Shown here one piece after another: positions 18,511-27,242 of a DNA stretch of 64,000 bases. Every line of letters begins with the position of its first letter. Positions within the stretch are counted from its first letter, which is position 1. Source of the DNA: Brumimicrobium sp051745635 (lineage in GTDB: Bacteria > Bacteroidota > Bacteroidia > Flavobacteriales_D > Crocinitomicaceae); assembly GCA_051745635.1 (NCBI GenBank), contig JBNJEH010000003.1:50047-114046 (forward strand), in the 5' to 3' direction. Below the pieces are notes generated by a model. The model was not told where the DNA came from. It ran no database searches and worked only from the letters and a program-made list of their open reading frames with translations. The position numbers were made by a program, and so were the translations under genes.

Positions 18511-18541
18511 TGTTCTATAATCAATAATTAAAGGTGCTCAC

Positions 18542-19429
18542 ATGAAAAAATTAAACGCGTTTGGTCCCTGGATCTTACTGTTCCTGGTATTGCTTTCGGC
18601 GATTCCCGTCATACTTCACTACAAAGGTTTTAACATTGCGAAAATACTGGGAGTCATGGTCGTGATTGGTATTGTTGCCGCTCTCTGGGTTTGGCGCATT
18701 AATACGCGCAAGAAGGCGCCGCGCAACGAACGCATTCAAATTGATACCAACGATAAATTCTGGCTCAATGAAAAAATTTCTTTTTATCGGAAATTAAAAA
18801 AAGACGATCAAAAGACGTTTCGCGATCGACTGGGTATTTTTCTGGCTGATGTAACAATCACTGAAGTAGGGAAGGACCAACCGGAGAAATCGACCTGTTT
18901 GTATGTTGCCAGCAGTGCCGTCATTGCATTTTGGGGGTTACCATATTGGAACTATGCTGACTTGCAGGAGGTTATTGTTTATCCTTCCAATTTTGATGAG
19001 GACAATCAGCTCAATAAACGCGGCATGATCGGCGGAAAAGTTTACCACGGCGGTATTATGGATCGCACGATGATTCTGTCTCTCCCCGAATTGAAAAAAG
19101 GATTTGCCATTGATAATGACAAGAAAAATGTGGGTGTACATGAATTTGCACACTTGCTGGACAAATCAGATGGCTCGCTGGACGGTGTTCCTCCTGAAAT
19201 GGGCGAAAATGACCGAAAAATCTGGACAAAACTGATGGATGAAGAGATGAAAGCTATCGACAACGATGATTCCACCGTGCCGGATTATGGAGCCACGAAT
19301 AAAGTCGAGTTTTTTGCAGTCATCACTTCTTACTACAAAGAATGTCCAAAGCTTCTCAGCCTAAAGCATCCCGAGTTGTTCGAAGTACTCGAACGCTACT
19401 ACGGTTCCGAACAGGCTTCTGACGAATAG
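18542..19429 (+). CDS. MtfA-like zinc metallopeptidase, membrane anchored
   Basis: The protein (295 residues) belongs to the M90/MtfA family of zinc peptidases; E. coli MtfA senses Mlc and affects PTS regulation. Two hydrophobic segments lie at about 8-26 and 33-52, so this version is tethered to the membrane. The zinc site HEFAH appears near residue 200 within VHEFAHLLDKSDG, and the downstream glutamate region (EFFAVITSYYKE) that supplies the third ligand is also present. The gene is monocistronic, 31 bases after a terminator. The family call is firm; the physiological substrate is not known. Confidence 0.88.
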   Translation: MKKLNAFGPWILLFLVLLSAIPVILHYKGFNIAKILGVMVVIGIVAALWVWRINTRKKAPRNERIQIDTNDKFWLNEKISFYRKLKKDDQKTFRDRLGIFLADVTITEVGKDQPEKSTCLYVASSAVIAFWGLPYWNYADLQEVIVYPSNFDEDNQLNKRGMIGGKVYHGGIMDRTMILSLPELKKGFAIDNDKKNVGVHEFAHLLDKSDGSLDGVPPEMGENDRKIWTKLMDEEMKAIDNDDSTVPDYGATNKVEFFAVITSYYKECPKLLSLKHPELFEVLERYYGSEQASDE

Positions 19430-19831
19430 ATTTGACACTATAAAAATAAACGGCAATCCAACGGCTGCGCGGTTTGAAAGAGCGCACACCACTTTTTCTA
19501 TTCTTGAGCTGACGGGAAAATCTTTAGGTTCTACCACGAATTTAGTGGGTAAGGACAGCGTAAAAGCATTCAAAATATCCCTTGAGTGGCTTTTTGTCAC
19601 GGTTTTTGTCCTTCGACATTTTTCAAATAATTAAATTTGAAAGCTCAGGAACCACAAAAACACGCGCCAAAAAGTATTTCTTCATAATCTTGTGGCGATA
19701 GATAGGTGCCTTTCATAATTGCCCTTCCCTAAAATATAATTATCCGTTTTATACTACCAATTAAATACGTGATAGAACCAATCTTTATTGGCTTATGCCA
19801 CAATTTGATGGTTGGTAAATCGGAATAGTCT

Positions 19832-20357
19832 CAAAAGTTGGGGAGAGCGTAAAGAGTTAAAACTTTTTTGAAAAGAATTACCGATTTAGATCATCGAATT
19901 AAGCAGTATACTTTTCAGTTCGTACAAGATTGTTTTATTTCGCACCTCCTGATGAGTAGAGCCATCGGGAATAGCAACGGAAAATGAGAGTCTAAGAACA
20001 AATGATTTAGGTAGGCAATATAGTTATCTTAAGCATAAAATTTAATAGACCGGGAGGTTGCGCATAGGAAAATCAGTTCGGGGTACCCACTACCTGAAAA
20101 CTTCGCGATCTCGATACGATACTGATGCTTCGTTTCACTTCGATCAGCATCACTCGATCGCCTTGCATAATGGTAAGGTGATCGAGTGCTGCGTAATGTA
20201 ATGAAGCAGAGTATCGAGAGCACCGAAATAGAGCAGATTTTCCAAGCGCTAGACTTTTTTGTTTTACTTTTTTTGGCAATGAAAAAAAGTAAAGAAGGTC
20301 AAAAAGAAAAATTACTTCGATGATTGACCGAAATTTATGCACAGTCCCCAACTTTTG
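19832..20357. mobile_element. Inverted-repeat-bounded element, probable IS relic
   Basis: CAAAAGTTGGGGA at 19832-19844 and TCCCCAACTTTTG at 20345-20357 are perfect 13-base inverted repeats, and similarity continues imperfectly on both sides (CGGA-type outer bases, GCGTAAA/GCATAAA inner bases). The 526 bases between encode nothing recognisable. It is best read as a nonautonomous element or the decayed remains of an insertion sequence. Confidence 0.5.
20110..20218. repeat. Nested palindromes, REP-like
   Basis: The outer arms CTCGATAC (20110-20117) and GTATCGAG (20211-20218), reinforced by GCTTC/GAAGC just inside, enclose an inner 14-base hairpin (20151-20164 with 20175-20188; one G-T pair) around a ten-base loop. 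The structure would fold as a long cruciform in DNA or RNA. Confidence 0.6.
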
Positions 20358-20404
20358 GTCTTGATCCGGTAAATATGCAAATCCTCAGGTCATCAGGGTT
20401 GGTG

Positions 20405-20443
20405 GATAAAAAGAAAAGCCAATACCGGGTGGTATTGACTTTT
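20405..20443 (-). terminator. Rho-independent terminator
   Basis: On the - strand a 13-base stem with one mismatch (AAAAGTCAATACC with GGTATTGGCTTTT; loop of four bases) is followed by a T-rich tract. It follows the lipoprotein gene that ends at 20469. Confidence 0.75.
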
Positions 20444-20468
20444 CAGCGCTAAACTATACTACAAAAAA

Positions 20469-20678
20469 CTATTTGCTTGCCTTGCAACCGTAGTAACAAG
20501 TTTGAGGGGCAAGCACCTCGTTGGACTTATCTTGGTCCATTTTAGACCTAGGTTCTGGTATATCTTGAATATCGTTCACTGCAATCTCGTTTGCTTTAAT
20601 ATTTTCGTCGTTCGTACATCCCGTATTCAACCAAAAAAGAGTAATTAAAAGTCCGGTATGTGCAATACGCTTTATCAT
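20469..20678 (-). CDS. Small lipoprotein
   Basis: A 69-residue product with a basic start, a hydrophobic segment and a lipobox LNTGC, giving a mature lipoprotein of about 48 residues. The mature part is polar and ends CYYGCKASK, with two cysteines that could form a disulfide. A good terminator follows 26 bases downstream. The function is unknown. Its isolation in a gene-poor stretch makes it an accessory-type gene. Confidence 0.65.
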   Translation of the reverse strand: MIKRIAHTGLLITLFWLNTGCTNDENIKANEIAVNDIQDIPEPRSKMDQDKSNEVLAPQTCYYGCKASK

Positions 20679-20943
20679 GATTCAAATGTACTGTTGTATT
20701 CCGCCAATAAAAAAGGTAAAATGATGAAACGACGCTATAAATTCACGAATGAACGCTACGGATTCACGAATGACATTTATAGGGCTTGGATTTTCGGCAG
20801 AGAACTACCAGGAAGGAGGAAAATAGTCCCATCTTCGAGTGCTTCTTCTCTTCTTTTGATCAAATTGAACGTGGCACACTTACTTTACATGACCGATTCC
20901 CTGGAACATGCACAATAAATGCTCAGGTATTGGCGGATAAAAA

Positions 20944-21108
20944 AATAATGAATACTTATTAAAGCATACAGATGTTAGACAATTAGACAATAGATGTTAG
21001 ATAACTGATATAAAGAATATCTAACCTCTCCGGGTCTAACATCTTTTATAAATCTAAGCATCCAATTTGCGAGAATGTTTTAAATTAAAATTACGACCTA
21101 TCCTGGAA
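20944..21108. repeat. Dispersed intergenic repeat, copy 1
   Basis: About 165 bases that align almost end to end with 56045-56210, starting at AATAATGAATACTT and ending at ACGACCTATC. Shared words include TTAGACAATAGATGTTAGATA, GTCTAACATCTTTT, AATCTAAGCA and GAATGTTTTAAATT. The core holds AGATGTTAGAT facing ATCTAACCTCT, a hairpin that is one base less perfect than in copy 2. It does not code. The same orientation is used in both copies. Confidence 0.8.
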
Positions 21109-21210
21109 CCGACTAAAAGGAACTCAAAGCGATGTGCTTGGCCCAAGTCGAAGTTAGTTAAACCGTAAAGATGATTCAGGTGTAGAATCTTTAGGGTAGG
21201 TTAGCAAATA

Positions 21211-21231
21211 AAAAAAAGGGCCGCAGCCCTT
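21211..21231 (-). terminator. Rho-independent terminator of the membrane-protein cluster
   Basis: The hairpin AAGGGC-TGCG-GCCCTT on the - strand is followed by nine T residues, 27 bases past the stop of the gene ending at 21258. Confidence 0.85.
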
Positions 21232-21257
21232 GTAATAGTTTAATTTTAGTTGTACGC

Positions 21258-21653
21258 CTAGAAGGGCATATTTGAGCCGGCTATACCGCCAACTACGCCA
21301 CCTATAATTCCAAGAACAAACCCGATGATGGTAAGAATGACCGTTACCTTCCAGAATTTCAGGTAGTTTTCAGTAAACTCTTCCATATTGAATTGATTTC
21401 TACTCGCCGCCTGAGCCTGTTTAAAGAGAAGCAAACTGACGTAGATGTAAATACCGGCCATGATGATATAGACAATTCCAATAACAGGGAGCATAAATAA
21501 CATGCCAATAGCTGCAATCACCATAAAGCCTGAACCGATAAAGCCCAAAATAGCGATCGTTTTTGCCCAACCTGAAGCCTCGTGAAGATTCGTTTTTGAT
21601 TGGTTTGATAATCCGCGATCTTGTTGTTCTGCGTTATCGTCTAAATTTTCCAT
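21258..21653 (-). CDS. Small membrane protein, DUF5362-like
   Basis: A 131-residue protein with a polar N-terminus, three or four hydrophobic helices (about 33-55, 58-78, 100-125) and a central amphipathic helix FKQAQAASRNQFNMEEF. The arrangement resembles DUF5362 family proteins of Bacteroidetes, whose function is unknown. It is the last of three small membrane-protein genes in a row, all on the same strand, and it has its own terminator. Its N-terminal ENLDDN...QQ motif resembles the next gene's ENENLDSNPQEQ. Confidence 0.7.
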   Translation of the reverse strand: MENLDDNAEQQDRGLSNQSKTNLHEASGWAKTIAILGFIGSGFMVIAAIGMLFMLPVIGIVYIIMAGIYIYVSLLLFKQAQAASRNQFNMEEFTENYLKFWKVTVILTIIGFVLGIIGGVVGGIAGSNMPF

Positions 21654-21715
21654 AATGTTTTATTTAAATAAATGGGGGTGCTTGAAATTTTATAAAATGC
21701 AATTAATAGCACCCA

Positions 21716-21753
21716 CCTAAAAAGAAAGAGCTGAAAAATAGAATCAGCTCTTT
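21716..21753 (-). terminator. Rho-independent terminator
   Basis: AAAGAGCTGA (21725-21734) and TCAGCTCTTT (21744-21753) form a ten-base stem with a nine-base loop; on the - strand CTTTTTA follows. It lies after the gene ending at 21777. Confidence 0.75.
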
Positions 21754-21776
21754 CGGGTTGAAATGTTATTGCAATT

Positions 21777-22295
21777 TTAGTGGATCAGATGTTTGCGATT
21801 CGCGTTATACATAATCACAAATGCAACAGTGATGAGGATACCAAATATAGTACCTGCCCATACAAATCCACTGGCAGCACCAGCAAAAGCGTCTGCTACC
21901 TGCTCTTGATTACCGTTCATTTGACCACCAGAATTTCTGATCGCGTCAGAAACCTTGCTCGTCTGTGAGGTCATCATCACGGTACTTATAATCGACACGA
22001 TGATCGATACTGCAGAACCGGCTACATAAAGCATGAAACCCGATTTTTTGAGGTTCCACATTTGAATAGCACCGAGCAGGCACAAAATTGCCGAAACTAA
22101 ACCGAGGATCGACCAAATAATGGATGAACCAGCCGCCGACGAGAATGTCGAGAGTGCTGAAACGCCAGCGAAACTGAGTAGTCCACCGAGTACGCCCAGA
22201 CCTGACCCAATAAAAGTGAGGATACATAGTACCGTAAGAAATTGTGGTCTTCCCTTTTGTTCCTGTGGATTGCTGTCTAAATTTTCATTTTCCAT
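21777..22295 (-). CDS. Four-helix membrane protein of unknown function
   Basis: A 172-residue protein with four predicted membrane helices (about 17-42, 55-77, 85-108 and 142-165) and a polar loop with a QMNGNQEQ stretch. The N-terminus MENENLDSNPQEQ resembles that of the neighbour at 21258, which suggests an old duplication with divergence. No enzyme or transport motif is present. It lies 24 bases downstream of the DUF4190-like gene, and has its own terminator. Confidence 0.7.
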   Translation of the reverse strand: MENENLDSNPQEQKGRPQFLTVLCILTFIGSGLGVLGGLLSFAGVSALSTFSSAAGSSIIWSILGLVSAILCLLGAIQMWNLKKSGFMLYVAGSAVSIIVSIISTVMMTSQTSKVSDAIRNSGGQMNGNQEQVADAFAGAASGFVWAGTIFGILITVAFVIMYNANRKHLIH

Positions 22296-22319
22296 GATAT
22301 CAATTTATAAGTGAATAAC

Positions 22320-22718
22320 TTATTTGTTGTTATTATTGGCATCTTCTAAGCCTTTTTCCATTGCATCTTTAAACTCTTGGCTGTTGAAACCTTCTTCCAG
22401 TGCTCCTGCAGCCGCATCTACGAACATTAATGCCGCAATAACGATAACCAGTGCGATAATCGTACCGATAATACCTGTAATCAAACCTCCATTAGCAGCA
22501 CCTTTACCACCCATGTTCGGTGTAGATTTGATTTTGTTTTTTGCAACAATAGCAAGGATAATTGCAAGAATACCAGCAATAACACCTACAACCCAAATCC
22601 AACACAATACAATGGAGATAATTCCCAATACTAAGGATGCCGTTGCCAATCCATTACTTTGTGGCGCTCCTCCTTGAGCTCCTGCATTTGCTGTTCCTTT
22701 GTTTTCTTCTTCACTCAT
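22320..22718 (-). CDS. DUF4190-like membrane protein
   Basis: The 132-residue product has an Asn/Gly/Gln-rich N-terminus, two Ala/Ile-rich membrane segments (about 24-60 and 78-102) and a Glu-rich tail. The pattern LATASLVLGIISIVL followed by ILAIVAKNKI is that of DUF4190 proteins, which are widespread and uncharacterised. It is the first of three consecutive membrane-protein genes, so the group may be a small envelope operon with internal terminators. Confidence 0.75.
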   Translation of the reverse strand: MSEEENKGTANAGAQGGAPQSNGLATASLVLGIISIVLCWIWVVGVIAGILAIILAIVAKNKIKSTPNMGGKGAANGGLITGIIGTIIALVIVIAALMFVDAAAGALEEGFNSQEFKDAMEKGLEDANNNNK

Positions 22719-22939
22719 AGTTTAACTTTTTTAAGATTTATGACTCAAACATAACTAAAAATAATTAACAAATTTTATCGTTTGCGAAATTTATTAGTAT
22801 TTCCACCGTGATGATGAGCTCAAAAGCAGAATAAATAAAAGGTATAGAAGGTGACAAAAGTTATCAACATGAGGTTGATAAATAGATTCAGAAGGAAAAG
22901 TCAATCAGAAAGTTAGTGTTTTTTTGAGGAAACGAGAAC

Positions 22940-22969
22940 GTTTGAACGCACGGCGGGGTGCGTTCAAAC
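22940..22969 (-). terminator. Perfect 12-bp hairpin after ppiB
   Basis: GTTTGAACGCAC (22940-22951) and GTGCGTTCAAAC (22958-22969) pair perfectly around a GC-rich six-base loop, six bases beyond the ppiB stop. The T tract on the - strand is weak and delayed, so it may act as an RNA 3' end stabiliser rather than as a strict terminator. Confidence 0.5.
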
Positions 22970-22974
22970 AACCG

Positions 22975-23412
22975 TTATTTCTCTTCGATAATTTCAATCT
23001 TTTCGATGGCATCGCCAACGCGTATTTTATCGACGACATCAATGCCTTCAACCACTTTGCCGAAGCAGGTATGATTGCCATCGAGATGGGCTGTATTATT
23101 TCTGCCGTGACAGACAAAAAACTGGGATCCGCCCGTGTTTCTTCCGGCATGAGCCATAGACAGCACTCCGCGGTCGTGATATTGGTTGTCGCCATCTAAT
23201 TCGCAATCAATTGTATAGCCGGGGCCGCCCGTTCCATTTCCTTTCGGACAACCTCCCTGAATAACGAAGTCAGGCAGTACGCGATGCCATGTCAAACCGT
23301 CATAAAAACCATCTTTCGCCAACTTCACAAAATTATCCACCGTATTCGGGGCGTCTTTTTCGTAAAAAACAGCTTCCATATCCCCTCTATTGGTCTTTAT
23401 AATTGCTTTCAT
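22975..23412 (-). CDS. ppiB: Peptidyl-prolyl cis-trans isomerase, cyclophilin type
   Basis: Cyclophilins catalyse prolyl isomerisation during folding. The 145-residue protein is the minimal cyclophilin fold with FHRVLPDFVIQGG-like catalytic words (here WHRVLPDFVIQGG), GTGGPGY, the MAHAG and GSQFFVC motifs, and LDGNHTCFGKV. There is no signal peptide, so it is cytoplasmic. It is monocistronic, with a perfect hairpin directly behind it. It lies divergent to bshC. Confidence 0.95.
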   Translation of the reverse strand: MKAIIKTNRGDMEAVFYEKDAPNTVDNFVKLAKDGFYDGLTWHRVLPDFVIQGGCPKGNGTGGPGYTIDCELDGDNQYHDRGVLSMAHAGRNTGGSQFFVCHGRNNTAHLDGNHTCFGKVVEGIDVVDKIRVGDAIEKIEIIEEK

Positions 23413-23587
23413 AATTCAAATTTTTCGCGAATTTAATGAAAACACAGTGCTTTTAAAAGCTTATATTCAAGGAAAATGAATTTTGTTCGATTTGTTCCTC
23501 AACCGCCGCATTTTTTATTGGTTTTACCTTCGCTTTGAACAAAAGCCTTGTAACTTTGTCCTTTCAGGAATCCGTCAAATCTGATGC

Positions 23588-25183
23588 ATGAAGAAAATTA
23601 CAATAAATAGAAACGAGAGTGAACATTTTAGTGCAATTGCCAATGCATTGGTGTACGATCAAGATCAATTTAAAGCCTTTATTCATCGTCCCTTTTCGAA
23701 AGCTGCTGTTGTGACACAAACTGAGGAAAAGCAGAGAACTTATTCAGCTGAAATGCGCGAGGTTTTAAAAGGAGTTGTCAAAGAACAAATGGAGCCTTTT
23801 ATGAAAAACGAAAAGGTGCACAGTATCGTTGAATCCATCGGGCACACTGATACTTTTACTGTCACTACGGGACATCAGCTCAATATATATTCCGGACCGC
23901 TTTATGTGATTTATAAAATTATGCACGTTATTAAACTGGCAGAGGAGCTCAATCGCGAGCGGAAAGATTTCAATTATGTTCCCGTCTTTTGGATGGCTTC
24001 GGAAGATCACGACTTTGAAGAGATCAATCATTTTCATCTGTTCAATGACAAAATAGAGTGGTCGAGTGCTCAGCAAGGTGCAGTGGGAAGGTTTGATTTA
24101 GAAGATTTCTCAGCCGTGAAAGATGCTATAGCCGATAAGTTTCAAAATAATGAGACCATGCACAGCTACCTCATGAGTCACTATCGGGAATCAGAAAGTT
24201 TGGCCACCGCTACGCGACGGTTTATCATGGATTTGTTTAAAGACTATGGATTAATTGTGCTCGATGCCGACGATTACCGATTGAAAAAAGCATTTGCACC
24301 GGTTATGGAACGTGAAATTCGCACGCCCTTTGCTGAAGAGTTGGTGGAACGGCAAACAGAAGCGCTCGCTGAGAAAGGCTACGATGGACAAGTTACACCG
24401 CGTCCGATCAATTTATTTTACCTTTCAGCCAATGGTCGCGATCGGATTATTCCGGAAGGAGAAGGTTATGTTGTGGGCGAGCAACAATTTACCCAAGAAG
24501 CATTATTGAAAGCTTTAAAAAATCATCCAGAACGCTTTTCACCAAATGTCGTGTTGCGTCCTGTCTACCAGGAAGTCATCCTGCCCAATGTCGCCTATGT
24601 CGGTGGAGGAGGAGAGATGGCGTACTGGCTCCAGCTCAAACCTGTCTTCGAAGCAGCAGATGTCGTTTATCCGCTCATTCAAGTGCGCAATTCTGTTCAG
24701 ATCGTCGATAAGATTGCCAATAAAAAGATGAAAAAACTGGGACTTTCTATTAAAGATCTTTTCAGCGGAATTCATAAAGTAAAGAAGGAATACGTCTTAA
24801 AAAACAGTCAGGAAGAGCTGGATTTTTCTAAGCTACATCAGACGAAAGAAAAATTACAGGAGACTATAGAAAATTTCGTTGGAGATGTCGATAAAGCCCT
24901 TTCGAACTATGCGAAGAGTGAAGTGACGCGAATTGAAAAGCAAATCCAGGGCATTCAGCAAAAGTTGATTCGTCACCAAAAAAAGCAACATGACGATGCG
25001 ATGAATCAATTGGATCATTTGTTTGAACGGCTTTATCCCCATCAACAATTACAGGAACGCCATGACAATATAATTCAGTTAATGGCTACGCAAGGGAAAG
25101 AAAAAATCACAGATAACCTCTATCATGCGATTGATCCATTTGAAAAGGACTTGATCGTACTCAGCGAAGATTCCGAATTGTAG
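23588..25183 (+). CDS. bshC: Bacillithiol biosynthesis cysteine-adding enzyme BshC
   Basis: BshC is thought to join cysteine to glucosaminyl-malate, the last step in making bacillithiol, the low-molecular-weight thiol of Firmicutes and many Bacteroidota. The 531-residue length is normal. The family words TTGHQLNIYSGPLY, VFWMASEDHDF and YVGGGGEMAYWLQLK are all visible, and a C-terminal coiled coil (about 420-500) fits the known dimer. A TAACTTTG element at 23551-23558 lies 29 bases before the ATG and is a possible -7 box. bshA and bshB are not in this window. Confidence 0.95.
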   Translation: MKKITINRNESEHFSAIANALVYDQDQFKAFIHRPFSKAAVVTQTEEKQRTYSAEMREVLKGVVKEQMEPFMKNEKVHSIVESIGHTDTFTVTTGHQLNIYSGPLYVIYKIMHVIKLAEELNRERKDFNYVPVFWMASEDHDFEEINHFHLFNDKIEWSSAQQGAVGRFDLEDFSAVKDAIADKFQNNETMHSYLMSHYRESESLATATRRFIMDLFKDYGLIVLDADDYRLKKAFAPVMEREIRTPFAEELVERQTEALAEKGYDGQVTPRPINLFYLSANGRDRIIPEGEGYVVGEQQFTQEALLKALKNHPERFSPNVVLRPVYQEVILPNVAYVGGGGEMAYWLQLKPVFEAADVVYPLIQVRNSVQIVDKIANKKMKKLGLSIKDLFSGIHKVKKEYVLKNSQEELDFSKLHQTKEKLQETIENFVGDVDKALSNYAKSEVTRIEKQIQGIQQKLIRHQKKQHDDAMNQLDHLFERLYPHQQLQERHDNIIQLMATQGKEKITDNLYHAIDPFEKDLIVLSEDSEL

Positions 25184-25229
25184 TGAAACACCTTTCTATT
25201 CATGGCGAAAGCACTAAATGGCGCTGTTG

Positions 25230-25658
25230 TTAGTCGCCCAGACGAAGATCTAACACCATCGTGTGGTCCCAGTCGTAGCACGTTTCGTCGCAATTTTCAA
25301 AGGATTCTGCAGACAACCGATCTCCATCGACAGCGATAATGGTGTTTTCTCCCTCTTGATAACGAGCCGTGGCTGAGTAATCTTCATTGATGGGCATGAG
25401 GTAACTTTCATCAGAGGAAAGCGTTGTGAAATTTTCAATGGTATCACCTTCGTCAATATCTCCTTTAAAAAAGGTCACTTCAACCGGAGAATCATTTCCG
25501 TTTTTGGAAAGGTCCAGTTTTACAAAGAGCTCATCAGGTTTTTGCGTATAGCAAGTGATACTTTGGTCACATTCCCCGTTTCCCGTTGTTTTTCCGCAGC
25601 TCGTCACTATAAATACTGAAAAAACGGCGATAAGATTATACGTTGTTCGATTCATCAT
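25230..25658 (-). CDS. Lipoprotein of unknown function
   Basis: A 142-residue protein with a signal segment and lipobox VTSC at about residue 21. The mature part has four cysteines (ECDQSITCY near the start and ENCDETCYDW near the end), which suggests two disulfides, and otherwise beta-type residues. The start overlaps the stop of the upstream barrel-like gene by four bases (ATGA), so the two are translationally coupled and probably act together at the outer membrane. Confidence 0.7.
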   Translation of the reverse strand: MMNRTTYNLIAVFSVFIVTSCGKTTGNGECDQSITCYTQKPDELFVKLDLSKNGNDSPVEVTFFKGDIDEGDTIENFTTLSSDESYLMPINEDYSATARYQEGENTIIAVDGDRLSAESFENCDETCYDWDHTMVLDLRLGD

Positions 25659-26248
25659 TCGTCATTTTTGTTGTTCAGGTAAATGGTTAACATGATGTCA
25701 ATCATACCATTTGGAATGTCATTTTGCTGGTCAAACATCAGGTAACCGGCAGAGAGGCGTACATTTTTTGTATCCCACGCAAGTCCAGCCCCCGGTGCGA
25801 TCATAAACCCATTTTTCAAACTCTCGGAGAGTCCGCGGTAATTCGCATGCATATAGCCCATTTTAGCTTTTGCATAAACACCTATATGATTGTTGTAGTC
25901 ACCTTTGGCATATTCCAGAAAGTACAGCTGTTTTTCCAGATCGAGGGAAAAGAACAGCACGCGTTCCCGATATTGATAAAACAAATTTTCTTCTTCCTGA
26001 ATGCGCACTTTTTTCAAATAGGGACGAAAACCAACGTTGAATGTACTGCTGAAGTCGTATCCCTTTTCTTCCAGCCCAATTCCAAAGCTCAGCATAAAGT
26101 CCTGACCATTAAAGTAGGGCTCTATGTTCAAGCCTACATTAGGCTGAAAATAAGACATTTTAAAGGGACTCACTGCGTAGATTTGTCCTTGTGCGACATG
26201 AATGCTCAGTACAAGTATAGCTCCCAGAATAGTAATGTTTTTCAACAT
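25655..26248 (-). CDS. Outer-membrane beta-barrel-like protein
   Basis: The product (197 residues) has a signal peptide (cleavage after ...VAQG) and a series of amphipathic beta strands with aromatic belts, for example YFQPNVGLNIEPYF and NVRLSAGYLMF, consistent with a small eight-strand barrel. No family could be assigned with certainty. It is co-translated with the lipoprotein that follows. The C-terminus is polar (YLNNKNDE) rather than ending in an aromatic residue, which is unusual for BAM substrates. Confidence 0.65.
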   Translation of the reverse strand: MLKNITILGAILVLSIHVAQGQIYAVSPFKMSYFQPNVGLNIEPYFNGQDFMLSFGIGLEEKGYDFSSTFNVGFRPYLKKVRIQEEENLFYQYRERVLFFSLDLEKQLYFLEYAKGDYNNHIGVYAKAKMGYMHANYRGLSESLKNGFMIAPGAGLAWDTKNVRLSAGYLMFDQQNDIPNGMIDIMLTIYLNNKNDE

Positions 26249-26402
26249 GAAATAATGCTTTTGTTAAACAAAAATATAAAAATTATCAGAAATTAGAATG
26301 ACTATTGCGGTACAAATCAGGGGCGAAGATTCAACTGACGAAATTTAACTCGCGCTCGGAATGATTCTTATGAAGGAACGAATCAAAGGTGAATGCAGGC
26401 TT

Positions 26403-27197
26403 TCAAGAAAAATCGCGTTCTTTCTTGATATTTTCGTATGCTTCCTGAATGCGCTGGAACTTCTCTTTGGCTCCTTTTTGATATTCATCGCCCATATTCG
26501 CTACTTTGTCCGGATGGTAACGGACAGCCATCTTGCGATAGGCTTTTTTTACTTCCTGATCCGTAGCAGATTTCTCGACACCTAAAATTTTGAAGTCACT
26601 TTCGGTATCCCGGTGGAACATATTTTTAACACTCGTAAAATCCATGTCGGGAACGCCCATCATTCGAGCAATGCGCTGTATAACATCCATTTCCGCTTTA
26701 GAGACATTGCCATCAGCTTTGGCGATACCGAATAAATAGTGGAGTAACTGGACTCTGACTTCCGTGCGCATGCGCTGACGAATGTCGTCGCAAATTTGTT
26801 GGAGTGGCAGTTCTTCTTCCTGATCGACAAATGATTTGAGTGTTTTTAGGTGGTTTTGACTGAATTGCGAACCGAATTGTTGTTGCAAAAATGCCTTCAC
26901 AAACTGCAGCTCGGACTTCATTACTTTGTCGTCCGCTTTCATAATTGCAGCAGATAACGCCAATAACATGGTGGGAAAATCATAGCGTTGCGACTGTTGC
27001 TGATAAAAGTTGAAAATATCGTCGGCAGAAGTGAAACGTTGACTTTTACCGCCTTGCTGTTCATTCATGTAACGGGCGGCGCGCTGAAAATTATCAATAA
27101 AAGCACCGATGAGAAAACCGATGAATGCACCGAAAAAACGATAACCAGTAAGGTAGAATCCCAGTCCGGCACCAATCCATTTAAAATATCCAGTCAT
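26403..27197 (-). CDS. TerB/DnaJ-domain protein, DjlA-like
   Basis: The start at 27197 (MTGYFKWIGAGLGFYL) gives 264 residues; the longer frame to 27242 runs through a terminator and is rejected. A short hydrophobic N-terminus (about 4-30) anchors the protein, as in DjlA. A TerB-like helical domain follows (about 70-190), then a C-terminal J domain with the diagnostic HPD in MAVRYHPDKVAN. It should recruit and stimulate DnaK at the membrane. It follows htpG directly, separated by the htpG terminator, so the two chaperone genes are neighbours but may be separate transcription units. Confidence 0.88.
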   Translation of the reverse strand: MTGYFKWIGAGLGFYLTGYRFFGAFIGFLIGAFIDNFQRAARYMNEQQGGKSQRFTSADDIFNFYQQQSQRYDFPTMLLALSAAIMKADDKVMKSELQFVKAFLQQQFGSQFSQNHLKTLKSFVDQEEELPLQQICDDIRQRMRTEVRVQLLHYLFGIAKADGNVSKAEMDVIQRIARMMGVPDMDFTSVKNMFHRDTESDFKILGVEKSATDQEVKKAYRKMAVRYHPDKVANMGDEYQKGAKEKFQRIQEAYENIKKERDFS

Positions 27198-27204
27198 ATT
27201 AAGT

Positions 27205-27231
27205 AAAAAGGGCGGAGAAATTTCCCCGCCC
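27205..27231 (-). terminator. Rho-independent terminator of htpG
   Basis: GGGCGG (27210-27215) and CCGCCC (27226-27231) enclose a GAAATTTC palindrome; on the - strand a run of five T residues follows. It lies 12 bases after the htpG stop and only a few bases before the djlA-like start. Confidence 0.8.
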
Positions 27232-27242
27232 TCGTTTTTCAA

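Larger units (their letters stand above)
19430..20468. other. Gene-poor region of about 1 kb
   Basis: No reading frame here has a recognisable domain or a convincing start. It contains an inverted-repeat-bounded element (19832-20357) with nested hairpins (20110-20218), and a terminator (20405-20443) for the small lipoprotein gene on the right. The left 400 bases show nothing I can name. Confidence 0.6.

Noticed and set aside
20658..20918. 86-codon frame on the + strand
   Set aside because: It overlaps the start region of the better-supported lipoprotein on the other strand and contains no domain.
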